This document shows positions 36,411 through 48,895 of a stretch of DNA of 64,000 nt, in pieces; the stretch's first letter is position 1; every line of letters starts with the position of its first letter. Source of the stretch: Bacteroidota bacterium (GTDB lineage Bacteria; Bacteroidota; Ignavibacteria; UBA10030; UBA6906); the NCBI GenBank assembly GCA_030835135.1, contig JAUQWO010000003.1, positions 1 through 64,000 of the forward strand. The letters run 5' to 3'. The notes below the pieces were generated by a model. It did no database searches, was not told the origin of the DNA, and saw only the letters and a list, made by a program, of their open reading frames with translations. Both the position numbers and the translations under genes were made by a program.

Positions 36411-38539
36411 CGGTGCTCCACGGACATCGCAACGCGTACCGACCAGCGTTCACCACCCCCGCTCCCCTTGCCTGCGAGCGGGATCTTCCAGGATGGGACC
36501 ATGACCGATCCCTGGTAGAGACGTTCGAAGCCGGACTCCGAAAGGGACACCGTCTCGAGAGGGAACCGCCACAATTCAGCTGCGCGATCGATCGAATATT
36601 CGACCTTCACGCGCATCCACTCGTCCCGGACCCCGAACTTTTTGACATCAGTATCGGTCCCGGCGCTCTGCAGGAGGCTTCCGGCTGGCTTCTTCCCGTT
36701 GATAAGGTAGTAGCGGTCAGCTGCGCTTCCGGCCATCCCCCCCGCGACAAGCTCCACTCCGAACCGCAGTTCAATGGGGCGATCTTCTTGATTCTCAAGG
36801 ACGTACTCACAGATCATGGAGCCGTCCGGCGGACTGATCCTGAAGGTTTTGGTGATGGACAATCCATGCCTGGCCCCGTTCCGCCAGATCCCTCCGTTCC
36901 GGTGGAGCGAGATCACTACGTGCTCCCCTTCCGTTGCCACCGTGCTCCGGAATGGTTGATTCACAAAATCGCCCCACTCCTCATATGAGGCTCTCTGGAA
37001 TCGCTCCTGGGTCACATCCGGCGCAAAAACGTGGTCCAGGAAACTCGCGTGCCGGTACCAATCAAACAGGAGCTTTGAGAGCAGATCCGGCTCCTTCGTG
37101 AGCAATTCATCCCATCCGCCACGCGAACCGCCCGCCTGTCCCGCCTCCCTCAGCTTGCGATGCGTCCCCTCCTCCCTGCGGCTGAGCACATCCAAAAGGT
37201 TGACCCGCCCGGGCTTGAAGCTCCATTCCACCAGAGATCCACCGAGAGAAGGCTTGAAGCAATAGTCGTTAACCCGCGATTCTACAACAAGTTCACCGGA
37301 ACCATCTCCATCGAAATCCGTTTCTTCGACGACGATGTCATCGAACTTCTGAAGGACGTCCAGGCCATGTTCCGCGTCGATGATGTGGCGATATATATTG
37401 AAGCGAAGGGCCGGGAGGTAGAGACCGCCAAAGAGACCGTGCCAGTATGCGTCATTGCACTGCGCCGCCCAGAGGTGATCCCGAACCCCATCAGGGATGG
37501 CGTGCTCCCGCTCCAGGGAGGCCATTCTCCTGGATATCCTCAGCATCTTCTTGTGCATATGGTTCGCTTCCGGATACTTCGCGAGGAAATTTCTCCAGAA
37601 GCCTCCCCGCAGGTGATGGTCGTGCCCACCGATCAGCCCGGCATCTGTTACGCTCTTCTCAAAGCGCGAAAAGCTCACCTGATCATGTGGTGGCAGAGCC
37701 CACTGTGTCATCTCCACGTAGCTGTCCGTGGGCAGGTAGACGATCCCCTGCGGTTCCGTCCCGTCGATCACCTCGCCCGCATGCATCATCCGGACGGGAA
37801 GGTCGGGGTCCTCCAGGGCCGTATAGAATCGCTCGAGCCAGCCGTGTTCATAGACATGGGAGTAGGTGCGTGGCCAGACACCGAACTTCTCACCGTCGTC
37901 GGCGTGAACGATCAGCCCCCCCGGATGCACCGCAGCGGTCGCCCTGAGGTGGTCCAGGGTATCACCAGCGTCCCGGAACGGGATCGTGTAGCGGAGCGTC
38001 CGGTCCATGGGCAGGACCTTCAACTGCGCACCCAGCTCCTCGGTCATGTAATACCCGGCCAGCCGGTCTGCCGGAACGCCGGCATGACGGAAGTGGAGAT
38101 CATCGAGCATCACGAATTCGACATCGGCGTGCACGAGGGAGGAGACCAGATGCGGTTCCCACACCCTCTCCGCGAGCCACATCCCGCGCGGGTGAACATC
38201 GAACAGCCGGTGGATCATATCCGTCAGCTTGAGGATCTGTCCGATCCGGTCCTTCTCGGGGATGACCGCCAGGATCGCTTCATAGTACGCACCCGTCAGC
38301 ACTTCGACCTGTCCGCGCTGGATCAGGTCGCGCAGAAGCTCGATGCATTCCGGATGGTGCTTCTCGATCCACTCGAGCAGGATGCCGGTCCAATGCTGGG
38401 TGGACTTCACCCGGGGGTGGCGGTGCAGCAGATCGAGGAAGGGGCGGTACGCATGCGCGTAGGCCTCCTCGAACACCGAATCGAAATTGCCGACCGGTTG
38501 ATGATTGTGGATGGCGTAGACGAAGTGCACAGGGTCCAT
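36407..38539 (-). CDS. GH57 family alpha-amylase/4-alpha-glucanotransferase-like (DUF1925/1926-type C-terminus)
   Basis: Start at MDPVHFVYAIHNHQPVGNFDSVFEEAYAHAYRPFLDLL; GMWLAERVWEPHLV, VHADDGEKFGVWP. Confidence 0.9.
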   Translation of the reverse strand: MDPVHFVYAIHNHQPVGNFDSVFEEAYAHAYRPFLDLLHRHPRVKSTQHWTGILLEWIEKHHPECIELLRDLIQRGQVEVLTGAYYEAILAVIPEKDRIGQILKLTDMIHRLFDVHPRGMWLAERVWEPHLVSSLVHADVEFVMLDDLHFRHAGVPADRLAGYYMTEELGAQLKVLPMDRTLRYTIPFRDAGDTLDHLRATAAVHPGGLIVHADDGEKFGVWPRTYSHVYEHGWLERFYTALEDPDLPVRMMHAGEVIDGTEPQGIVYLPTDSYVEMTQWALPPHDQVSFSRFEKSVTDAGLIGGHDHHLRGGFWRNFLAKYPEANHMHKKMLRISRRMASLEREHAIPDGVRDHLWAAQCNDAYWHGLFGGLYLPALRFNIYRHIIDAEHGLDVLQKFDDIVVEETDFDGDGSGELVVESRVNDYCFKPSLGGSLVEWSFKPGRVNLLDVLSRREEGTHRKLREAGQAGGSRGGWDELLTKEPDLLSKLLFDWYRHASFLDHVFAPDVTQERFQRASYEEWGDFVNQPFRSTVATEGEHVVISLHRNGGIWRNGARHGLSITKTFRISPPDGSMICEYVLENQEDRPIELRFGVELVAGGMAGSAADRYYLINGKKPAGSLLQSAGTDTDVKKFGVRDEWMRVKVEYSIDRAAELWRFPLETVSLSESGFERLYQGSVMVPSWKIPLAGKGSGGGERWSVRVAMSVEHR

Positions 38540-38704
38540 ACGCGGAACGGTGATGGCGGTGACTGCGTGCTCCACAGCTGTCCGGGGTGCGTCCGGTCCG
38601 CCGCGGGAGCTGCGCGGCAGACGCATCGGTGACCTGCTGAGGGGGGTGTCCTGCGCTGGCGCGCCCGGCAGACATCAACGGCCCGGCGCGACCATTCTCC
38701 CCCA

Positions 38705-38757
38705 ACCCGGGTGCTGCCCGGTCGCCGTGTCCCGCCGGCGGGGGCACGGACCCGGGT
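38705..38757 (-). terminator. Possible nested GC-rich hairpin downstream of lysS
   Basis: Outer ACCCGGGT arms at 38705-38712 and 38750-38757, inner GTGTCCCGCC/GGCGGGGGCAC stem at about 38727-38747; no T tract. Confidence 0.35.
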
Positions 38758-38760
38758 GGT

Positions 38761-40275
38761 TCACCGTTCCGGTTTCATCTGCGGAAAGAGGATAACATCG
38801 CGGATGGACTCCTGCCCCGTGAGGAGCATCGTGATGCGGTCGATGCCGATCCCGAGCCCCGCCGTGGGCGGCATGCCATACTCCAGGGCACGCAGGAAAT
38901 CCTCGTCGAGCGGCTGCACTTCCTCTTCACCGCGTGCACGCGCATTCATCTGCTCTTCAAACCGGGCCCGCTGATCGAGCGGATCGTTCAGTTCACTGAA
39001 TGCATTGCAGATCTCATGGCCATTGCAGATCGCCTCGAAGCGTTCGACCAGCCCGGGTGCGCTGCGGTGGCGCTTCGCAAGCGGCGACATCTCCACCGGA
39101 TAATCGGTGATGAATGTCGGCTGGATGAGATGGTGTTCCACCTTCTCGCTGAAGATCTCGTCGATGATCCGTCCGAATCCGTCGGACGGAGCGACCTCCA
39201 CATGGAGCTTCCGTGCCGCAGCCCGCAGATCGGCTTCCGCCATCCCGGTGATATCCACATCGGTATACATCCTGATGGCCTCGGCCATGGTCAGGCGCTT
39301 CCACGGCGGCGTGAAATCGATCTCGTTCCCGCCGATGGTGACCTTCAGCGAACCGTTCACGGCACGGGCAACCTCCGCCATCATGGACTCGACCATGCCC
39401 ATCATCCAGAGGTAATCCCGGTACGGGACGTACACCTCCAACATCGTGAACTCGGGGTTGTGCGACTTGTCCATCCCCTCGTTCCGGAAGTCCTTGGAGA
39501 TCTCGTAGACCCCGTCGAACCCACCGACGATAAGGCGCTTCAAGTACAGTTCATCAGCGATGCGCAGGTAGAGCTCGATGTCCAGCGCATTGTGATGGGT
39601 GATGAACGGACGTGCGAATGCACCGCCGTACTGCGGCTGCAGGATGGGTGTCTCGACCTCCAGGAATCCCTGTCCATCCAGGAACCGGCGGACCGCGGAG
39701 ACGATCCGTGCCCGCTTCACGAAGACGTCGCGGACATCCGGGTTCACGATCAGGTCAACGTACCGCTGCCGGTACCGGGTCTCCTTGTCGGCGAACCCGT
39801 CGTACACGGTCTTGTTGCCCTGTTCATCCACCACTTCCTTCGGCGTGGGGATGGGACGCAACGACTTTGCCAGGAGTTCGAAGGAGCGGGCGTGGACGGA
39901 CACCTCACCGGTGCGGGTCTTGAAGACGAACCCCTTCACCCCGATGATATCGCCGATGTCCATGAGCCGGAAGGTTTCATAGGCCTCGCCGAGGTCGTCC
40001 TTCTTCAGGTAGACCTGGATGCGGCCTTCGGGGTCCTCGATGTGACAGAACGACGCCTTTCCCATCCGCCGCAGGGACATGATGCGGCCGGCGACGGCCA
40101 CATCGCGGGGTGGATCCTCATCCTTGAATGCCGTTTTGATCCCGCCGGACATCGCCGTACGGTCGAAGGAGTACGGATACGGGTTGACACCGCGTCGCAG
40201 GAGTTCCTGCAATTCCTCCCGGCGGCGCGTCATCAGGGTATTGAGATCTTCCTGTTCAGGCAACGGTGCTGTCAC
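38761..40275 (-). CDS. lysS: Lysyl-tRNA synthetase (class II)
   Basis: 504 aa; [116 protein letters not shown]. Confidence 0.97.
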   Translation of the reverse strand: MTAPLPEQEDLNTLMTRRREELQELLRRGVNPYPYSFDRTAMSGGIKTAFKDEDPPRDVAVAGRIMSLRRMGKASFCHIEDPEGRIQVYLKKDDLGEAYETFRLMDIGDIIGVKGFVFKTRTGEVSVHARSFELLAKSLRPIPTPKEVVDEQGNKTVYDGFADKETRYRQRYVDLIVNPDVRDVFVKRARIVSAVRRFLDGQGFLEVETPILQPQYGGAFARPFITHHNALDIELYLRIADELYLKRLIVGGFDGVYEISKDFRNEGMDKSHNPEFTMLEVYVPYRDYLWMMGMVESMMAEVARAVNGSLKVTIGGNEIDFTPPWKRLTMAEAIRMYTDVDITGMAEADLRAAARKLHVEVAPSDGFGRIIDEIFSEKVEHHLIQPTFITDYPVEMSPLAKRHRSAPGLVERFEAICNGHEICNAFSELNDPLDQRARFEEQMNARARGEEEVQPLDEDFLRALEYGMPPTAGLGIGIDRITMLLTGQESIRDVILFPQMKPER

Positions 40276-40321
40276 TCATGTCTCCAGATCGATACTTGGG
40301 CGATACTGCTGAGAATCATGT

Positions 40322-40350
40322 ATGATACCGAGAAACCGCAAGAGAATCAA
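40322..40350 (-). promoter_or_regulatory. Putative sigma70-like promoter (TTGATT-N17-TATCAT)
   Basis: Minus strand -35 at 40345-40350 and -10 at 40322-40327, 46 nt upstream of lysS. Confidence 0.55.
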
Positions 40351-40436
40351 CAAATCCGGCCTTCCCCCTCCTCCACCTGCCATCGATGGTCTTCCATTCT
40401 TCATCTTCTCGCTTCCATATTCCATCTTCAATGCTC

Positions 40437-41522
40437 TTATCGTTTGATCCGAGCACTACCCCCCTTCATCACATGCTTGATCTCTTCCATGGTCACCATG
40501 CTCGTGTCGCCCCGCGTGCTCTGGAGCAATGCCCCGTGTGCCGCCCCCATCTCGATGCACTCCTGCGGCGTCATGCCATGCAGCAACCCGTAGACGAAGC
40601 CGGAGCAGAAGCCATCGCCTCCCCCCACGCGGTCTTCGATCTCCAGATGCTCGTACTGCCGCGAACTGTAGAAGGTCCCATCGTAGTACATGATGGCGGA
40701 CCAGTTGTTCACGAGTCCCGACACGACCTCGCGCAGCGTCGTGCCCACCGCCTTGATGTGCGGGTACGCCTTCACGACGCGCTCGACCATCCTCTTGTAG
40801 CCCTCGACCGGAAGGGATTTCAAATTCTCGTCCGTCCCCTCCACCTCGAAGCCCAGCACCTTCTGGAAATCCTCTTCATTGCCGATGAGCACATCGATGT
40901 ACGGCACCAGTCTCTTCGTGACCTCGATCGCTTTCTTGCTTGGCCAGAGCTTGCTGCGGAAATTCAGGTCGTAGCTGACGATCGTGCCGGCGTCGTGCGC
41001 GGCCTTCATCGCTTCCAGCACGGCATCGGCGCAGGAATCGCTCAGTGCCGTATAGATCCCGCCGGTGTGGAACCACCGCGCTCCGCGCTGCGTGAAGATC
41101 CGCTTCCAATCCACATCGCCGGGCTTCATGTGCGACACCGCCGTATGACCGCGGTCGTAGAGCGTGACGCTCGCGCGGACGCCGATGCCAACCTCGGTGA
41201 AGTTGAGCCCGACCCTGTCGGCACGCCCGACGCCATCGTACGGCACCCAGAGCACTTCGCTGATGTCCATGCCGCTGGTCCGCGCGTGGTTCTTGATGAT
41301 GTGGCCCAGGGGATTGTCCGTCAGCGCCGACACCCACCCGGTGCGCAGGCCATAGCGCGACAGCGCATACGCCACATTATATTCCCCACCGCCCGCATAC
41401 ACTTCGAGGACGGGCGTCAGCTCGATCCGCTGGTGTCCGGGAGGGCTCAGCCGGATCATGCATTCGCCCAGGGCGAGGAGGTCGAACTGCGCAGCAGAGG
41501 CACTCTTGATGGTCAATGGCAT
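40437..41522 (-). CDS. kdgK: PfkB-family sugar kinase, probable 2-dehydro-3-deoxygluconokinase
   Basis: 361 aa; LALGECMIRLSPPGHQRIELTPVLEVYAGGGEYNVAYALSRYGLRTGWVSALTDNPLG, VGGGDGFCSGFVYGLLHG; next to KDPG aldolase. Confidence 0.8.
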   Translation of the reverse strand: MPLTIKSASAAQFDLLALGECMIRLSPPGHQRIELTPVLEVYAGGGEYNVAYALSRYGLRTGWVSALTDNPLGHIIKNHARTSGMDISEVLWVPYDGVGRADRVGLNFTEVGIGVRASVTLYDRGHTAVSHMKPGDVDWKRIFTQRGARWFHTGGIYTALSDSCADAVLEAMKAAHDAGTIVSYDLNFRSKLWPSKKAIEVTKRLVPYIDVLIGNEEDFQKVLGFEVEGTDENLKSLPVEGYKRMVERVVKAYPHIKAVGTTLREVVSGLVNNWSAIMYYDGTFYSSRQYEHLEIEDRVGGGDGFCSGFVYGLLHGMTPQECIEMGAAHGALLQSTRGDTSMVTMEEIKHVMKGGSARIKR

Positions 41523-41592
41523 GGGCTACTCTCTCGTCAATGGTGATTCGTTCGGTCTGATCAGTGGTGCGGCTCAGGGCCGCGCGACCCCG

Positions 41593-42552
41593 CTACGGCT
41601 GGATGAGATGCACGGAGAAACCGGCCAGATCCAGATCCAGATAGATCACATGCAGCCTGCCGTCCTTCTCCACGCGCGTTGACGGGATCGTCCGGACGCC
41701 GCGGCGCTCGAAATATCCGACCGCCCGTTCGATGGAATGGGTCTTGATCGCGATGTGTCCGTGTGTTCCGCGGCCGGGCGTGTACAGGAATTCCAGCCCG
41801 GTCCCGACGAACTCCGATGTCGCTCCCTGCCGGATCGCCATCGAGAACAGCGATGCGGTCTGTGCCGCGGCGGCGCTGGCCTCCGCCTGTGCCGCGCAAT
41901 TCACCCCAAGGTGCCAGAATTCGAAGCCCAGCATGGTGGCCACCGCCTTCGCCGTGAGCGACCGGATCTCATCGAACTTGCCGGCGTTGATCAATTCCGG
42001 TTTCACCATCCAGCTGCCACCACACGCCAGGACACGGGGCAGCCTGAGGTACGACAGCAGATTGTTTTCATCGATCCCGCCGGTGGGGATGAACTTCACG
42101 GACCGGTAGGGCGCGCTGATGGCGTTCAGGAACTTCACACCGCCGGCCGCCTCCGCAGGAAAGAACTTCACCACCTCCAGCCCCAGATCGAGCGCAGCCT
42201 CCACATCCGATGGCGTCGACACGCCCGGGGTGACGGTGAGACCCTCGGCGATGCACGCCTCCACGACCTTCCGGTTGAGCCCGGGAGCGACGATGAACTT
42301 CGCACCGTTGGCCTTCGCCTTCTTCACCTGGTCCACTGTCAGCACGGTGCCCGCACCCGCCAGCATGGTCGGACATTCCTTCGCGATCGCGGCGATCGCG
42401 TCCGCCGCCGCTGCCGTGCGGAACGTGATCTCGATGCAATTCAATCCACCATCCTGCAGCGCCCGCGCAAGCGGCACCGCATCGGCAGCGTTGTCGATGG
42501 CTACCACCGGGATGATCCCGTACTGCCCTAAGGTCCGAATGGTCTCGTGCAT
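41593..42552 (-). CDS. eda: KDPG/KHG aldolase fused to C-terminal VOC (glyoxalase-like) domain
   Basis: 319 aa; GGLNCIEITFRTAAAADAI, MLAGAGTVLTVDQVKKAKANGAKFIVAPG, KFFPAEAAGGVKFLNAISAPY, FIPTGGI, then FEFWHLGVNCAAQAEA…GHIAIKTHSIERAVGYFERRGV…DLAGFSVHLIQP. Confidence 0.88.
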   Translation of the reverse strand: MHETIRTLGQYGIIPVVAIDNAADAVPLARALQDGGLNCIEITFRTAAAADAIAAIAKECPTMLAGAGTVLTVDQVKKAKANGAKFIVAPGLNRKVVEACIAEGLTVTPGVSTPSDVEAALDLGLEVVKFFPAEAAGGVKFLNAISAPYRSVKFIPTGGIDENNLLSYLRLPRVLACGGSWMVKPELINAGKFDEIRSLTAKAVATMLGFEFWHLGVNCAAQAEASAAAAQTASLFSMAIRQGATSEFVGTGLEFLYTPGRGTHGHIAIKTHSIERAVGYFERRGVRTIPSTRVEKDGRLHVIYLDLDLAGFSVHLIQP

Positions 42553-42571
42553 GGTCCCTGTCTTCCTGTCC

Positions 42572-44833
<2,262 letters not shown>

Positions 44834-44895
44834 TGCAGCATCATCCTTTCGTGCATCGGTGCACTGTCGTCCTGGGCCCGGACGGGCCCGGCATG

Positions 44896-47145
44896 CTACT
44901 GCACCGGTAGCATGCGCCGGTATCTGTCCTGAAAGATCCCCATCGACCCGAAGGGCGGAGCCTGGAATCCCGGGATCGCCGTGAACACCGCAGCGTCGCT
45001 CCGGAGCCGGAAGTCCATCGCCGGCATATCGATGAACCCGGGATCGCCCCGCACGACGACATTGTCCCGGAAGTCGCACTGTGCATATTCGCCGACCAGC
45101 CGGTAGGTCTCCTCGTAGTTCACGACGAGATTCCGTTCAACGATGTTCCGCCGCGGGCGCATCCCCACGTACGTGACACTGTCGGGCATGAGCTGGAACC
45201 AGTCCTTCAGCAGCGGATAGTGCGTGCTGTACGGAGGAAGCGTGATATCCAGGTCCCGCGTCAACCGCCGCCGGTAGACGCCCCTGGGCCCGAAGAAGTA
45301 CGGGATCTCGAACCGCCCGAAGTCGTACCACATCGACTTCAACTGGAACACCGGGCCATATCCCTCGATGAAGATATTGTCCCGAACCACGATGTCGTGC
45401 CCGCCGTTGCTGTACACAGTGCCGAAGGAGGCCACCTTGTAGAACACATTCCCGATCACGCGCACGTTGCATGTGGCATCGTCGCAATACACGCCCATCA
45501 TCCATTTCCGGTCCGGGCGCCCGACGTGATGGAAGAAGTTGTAGCGCACGACATTGCCCTGATCGCTCGGGTCCCGCCCGAGATACCACGCCGATGCATC
45601 GTTCGAATTCAGGGCGACATGATGGATGTTGTTGTATTCAAAGATGTGGTCGTTGCCCCGCACGAAGATCGCCTGCAGGTCCGCGTCGAAGATCTCGTTG
45701 TGCGCCACCAGCACCCCGCACCCATCCACATTGATCCCCGCCCACTGCGCCTTGTAGTGGCGGTTATAGTTGTGGATGCGGCAATTCTCCACGGAGGACC
45801 CGGAGGGGATGAGGTCCTTCTTGCTACCCCCGCCGATCGTGATGCCACCGGCACCCGTATTGTAGACGTCGCAGGAAAGCACCCGGTGCCCGCTGCCACA
45901 CTGCCTGTCCCAGGTGGTGGAGCGGTAGTAGTGCATCTGAAACGCACCGAGGATCCGTGATGCCGGCACCCCGTCGTAGTCGTCAGCCGTGAGATGGGGG
46001 AACGTCTGCCGCGCTCCCTGCCCGAACACGATCCCGCACGTGCCGACATTGCGCACGGTACACCCCGCGATGGTGACGCGCTCGCCTCCTTCGACCGAGA
46101 TCCCCATGCCGCGTCCGAGTTCCAGCATGCAGCCCTCGAGAGCGATATCGGCAACATCGTCGAAGGCCATGAGCGGGTCTTCCAGGACCGACACCGAGAA
46201 CGCGAGGTCGGTCTGACCCGCCGGCGGCCACACATAGAGCATGCCGGAGGATCGGTCAAGGTACCACTCGCCCGGCATGGTCAGTTCTTCGAGCAGATTG
46301 AGCGCAACATACTGGTTGAAGGGTTCGCCATTCCCCACGCCGTACATGTGCGGCGTCGCGAGGGTGACCCGCTGCCGCAGCGTATCGGTGGAGAGAATGC
46401 GGATCTTGTCGTCCGCAAAACCCCACTTGAAGTATCCCTGCAGCCAGACATCGTCCGCTCCGGCCCAGATCGCGTGGCGAGGATCGGTGTACACGAATGT
46501 CCCGCCGCGGATGTTCACATAGTCGCCGATCCGCGGGACCGATCCCGGATCGATCACCTCACCGATCATGATCGCGCCGCTGTCCGGATAGTGCGCCAGG
46601 GGCAGCACTGCACCGTTACAGTACAGCTCGAGCGGTGCCGGCTCCACGGCGTGCCCGTGACCGGCCTGACGGTGCTTCCCGAACGACCGGACGCCGGCGC
46701 GCGTGAGATCACAGGCAAGGACGTGCCTTCGGGCAACAACCGGCAGACGGGCGAGCACCACGGGATCGGTAACTGGCCGGAACGAGTCACGCGGCAGGTC
46801 CATACCGCCGATGATCCTGACGGCTTCTCCGGGGGCGGCCAGATAGCGGACCGGGAATGACCGCGACCCGCCATCTCTGCTCTCGAGGACGAACGTGGAG
46901 TCCAACCGGTGCACACCGCCACGGAGAAGGACCGTATCGCATTCTCCGACGTTGGCAGCCGTGCCGCGGAGGGTCCGCAACACGTCACGTGCGCGCGTGA
47001 GGGTGCGGAGCGGCATCGCGCGCGTCCCCGGGTTCGAGTCCTTGCCATCAGGCGACACGACAAGTTCCCGTGCCACGAGGGTGGATGCCATGGCAAGGAT
47101 CATGAAGAAGGCGAAAAGCAGATTCCCCGGACCCGAGCGTTTCAT
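44896..47145 (-). CDS. Right-handed parallel beta-helix repeat protein (secreted, lyase-like)
   Basis: 749 aa; signal peptide, LVVSPDGKDSNPGTRAMPLRTLTRARDVLRTLRG, repeated short beta motifs (VENCRIHNYN…GVLVAHNEIFDADLQAIFVRGNDHIFEYNNIHHV). Confidence 0.85.
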   Translation of the reverse strand: MKRSGPGNLLFAFFMILAMASTLVARELVVSPDGKDSNPGTRAMPLRTLTRARDVLRTLRGTAANVGECDTVLLRGGVHRLDSTFVLESRDGGSRSFPVRYLAAPGEAVRIIGGMDLPRDSFRPVTDPVVLARLPVVARRHVLACDLTRAGVRSFGKHRQAGHGHAVEPAPLELYCNGAVLPLAHYPDSGAIMIGEVIDPGSVPRIGDYVNIRGGTFVYTDPRHAIWAGADDVWLQGYFKWGFADDKIRILSTDTLRQRVTLATPHMYGVGNGEPFNQYVALNLLEELTMPGEWYLDRSSGMLYVWPPAGQTDLAFSVSVLEDPLMAFDDVADIALEGCMLELGRGMGISVEGGERVTIAGCTVRNVGTCGIVFGQGARQTFPHLTADDYDGVPASRILGAFQMHYYRSTTWDRQCGSGHRVLSCDVYNTGAGGITIGGGSKKDLIPSGSSVENCRIHNYNRHYKAQWAGINVDGCGVLVAHNEIFDADLQAIFVRGNDHIFEYNNIHHVALNSNDASAWYLGRDPSDQGNVVRYNFFHHVGRPDRKWMMGVYCDDATCNVRVIGNVFYKVASFGTVYSNGGHDIVVRDNIFIEGYGPVFQLKSMWYDFGRFEIPYFFGPRGVYRRRLTRDLDITLPPYSTHYPLLKDWFQLMPDSVTYVGMRPRRNIVERNLVVNYEETYRLVGEYAQCDFRDNVVVRGDPGFIDMPAMDFRLRSDAAVFTAIPGFQAPPFGSMGIFQDRYRRMLPVQ

Positions 47146-48122
47146 CGTCTGTGCCTCTCCACATATTCCTGGATGCGCACCACGGTTGCAGGATCGGCAT
47201 CATAGGGCAGCACCCCGGTGCCGATGCAGACGCGATCCCTGCCGGCCGCGAGTGCGAGTGCCGTATCCGCCTCCGCCTCCGCCCCCGCGTTTCCGGCCAG
47301 CGCGAAAACACCGGGCGACATGTTGATGCGGACCATGATGCCCGGGTGGGACCGCATGAGCTCCATGAACCGGGAGCGGTCGGTCTCCGACGGACAGATG
47401 AGCATGCCGGGATGAAGATCGATCAGGTCGGGCAGGATCGGCACCGTATTCCCGCCGATCACCAGGGCCAGGTCCTCACCGGTCGCGACCGCATGATCCG
47501 TCGCCATGACGCGCAACGCGGGCAGTTCAACCTCCCGGAAGGACGCGGGCGACAACAGCGGCGGCGTGGCAGCCGATTCGAAGACGATACACTCCAGCCC
47601 CAACCGGTGGATCTCACGGATGGCCGACGCCTGATGACGCGCGAGGTGTACGAGTGCTTCCCGCACGAGCGCAGGGTCTTCGAGCACACCGAAGAGGAGC
47701 TCTTCAAAGCCCACGAGATTGCTCGCGATGGAGAATGGTCCGCTCAGCGGCACACACACCTGCGCATCGGAGAAGCGTTCCTTCAGTCGCCGTGCGGCAC
47801 CGAGGATGACCGGCCAGCGCCCGTGCGCAGCGAGATCCGGGGCCTTCAGGTCAACGATCTCCCCCACTTCCGAGCAGGCGTGGCGCTCGACAGCCGGGAT
47901 CGCTATTCCGCCGGCATCGCCAAGCACCGATCCGTAGGCCTCGGCCTCGACGTTGTACACATCGATCCCCGCAACGATCGGAGTGTGGTGATACGCCTGA
48001 TAGGCGGCGGAATGTCCGGCCACCAGCAGGTCCTCATCACGCGACACCTCCCACGGGCGTTTGCCGATGAGCTGCGCGGCATGTTCATAGACCACGGGGA
48101 CGAAGAACGTTGACCGGATCAT
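47142..48122 (-). CDS. Uroporphyrinogen decarboxylase (URO-D)-fold protein, methyltransferase-like
   Basis: 326 aa; PLSGPFSIASNLVGFEELLFGVLEDPALVREALVHL … LALVIGGNTVPILPDLIDLHPGMLICPSETD; 4-bp overlaps on both sides. Confidence 0.75.
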   Translation of the reverse strand: MIRSTFFVPVVYEHAAQLIGKRPWEVSRDEDLLVAGHSAAYQAYHHTPIVAGIDVYNVEAEAYGSVLGDAGGIAIPAVERHACSEVGEIVDLKAPDLAAHGRWPVILGAARRLKERFSDAQVCVPLSGPFSIASNLVGFEELLFGVLEDPALVREALVHLARHQASAIREIHRLGLECIVFESAATPPLLSPASFREVELPALRVMATDHAVATGEDLALVIGGNTVPILPDLIDLHPGMLICPSETDRSRFMELMRSHPGIMVRINMSPGVFALAGNAGAEAEADTALALAAGRDRVCIGTGVLPYDADPATVVRIQEYVERHRR

Positions 48123-48790
48123 GGGTAGAGTGTCCTATCGTCGAGGAGTGGGATCAGTTCCGACGGATGCCCGACCAGCCGCCGCGCACCATGCGCGGTC
48201 AATTCGTCAGCGGTCCGGAATCCCCAGAGCGCGCCGACGGGGATCATCCCGGCGCGGACGGCCGTCTGCATGTCGGTGGCCGTATCGCCCACATACAGAC
48301 ACTCCGCTGGCGGGATACCGAACCGGTGCGCGATGGCACAGGCCCCCGCCGGATCCGGTTTCCTGGGGAATGCCGTGGTCTGGCCCTGCACGATGTCGAA
48401 CCGGGTTCCGTGCAGGAAACCTGCCACACACTCTTCCGTGGCATCGTGCGGTTTGTTGGAAAGCACCCCGAGACGCAGGCCGCGCGAGGTCATGGCTGCG
48501 AGCATTGCCTCGATGCCGGCATACGGTGCGGTCTTGATGTTCCAACGCACCGCATAGACCTCCTTGTAGCGGGCGAGCACGGCGGCCTCTTCAGCGGCGC
48601 TCCGGGCCTTTTCGGGGAGGATCCTGTGGATCAGCGTTGGCGCACCGTCGCCGACAAAGTAGCGGTATGCACTCACCGGGTGCGGAGGATGACCCCGCTC
48701 CGCGAGCGCAGCATTCGCCGAATCCGCGATGTCCTCCAGAGTATCCAACAATGTTCCGTCCAGATCGAAGATAACGCCTTGAATTTTCAC
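48119..48790 (-). CDS. HAD-superfamily phosphatase (phosphoglycolate-phosphatase-like)
   Basis: GTG start at 48790; VKIQGVIFDLDGTLLDTLEDIADSANAALAERG, GVLSNKPHDATEECV, ECLYVGDTATDMQTAVRAGMIPVGALWGFRT. Confidence 0.88.
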   Translation of the reverse strand: MKIQGVIFDLDGTLLDTLEDIADSANAALAERGHPPHPVSAYRYFVGDGAPTLIHRILPEKARSAAEEAAVLARYKEVYAVRWNIKTAPYAGIEAMLAAMTSRGLRLGVLSNKPHDATEECVAGFLHGTRFDIVQGQTTAFPRKPDPAGACAIAHRFGIPPAECLYVGDTATDMQTAVRAGMIPVGALWGFRTADELTAHGARRLVGHPSELIPLLDDRTLYP

Positions 48791-48895
48791 GCATTCCTCA
48801 GTATCACAATCGTCGCGGTTCCTGTGGCACGGAGAACGAAGCAGGGACATGTGGGGAAAACCATGCACGCTCTGCTGTGCTGCCTCGTTGCTCCG

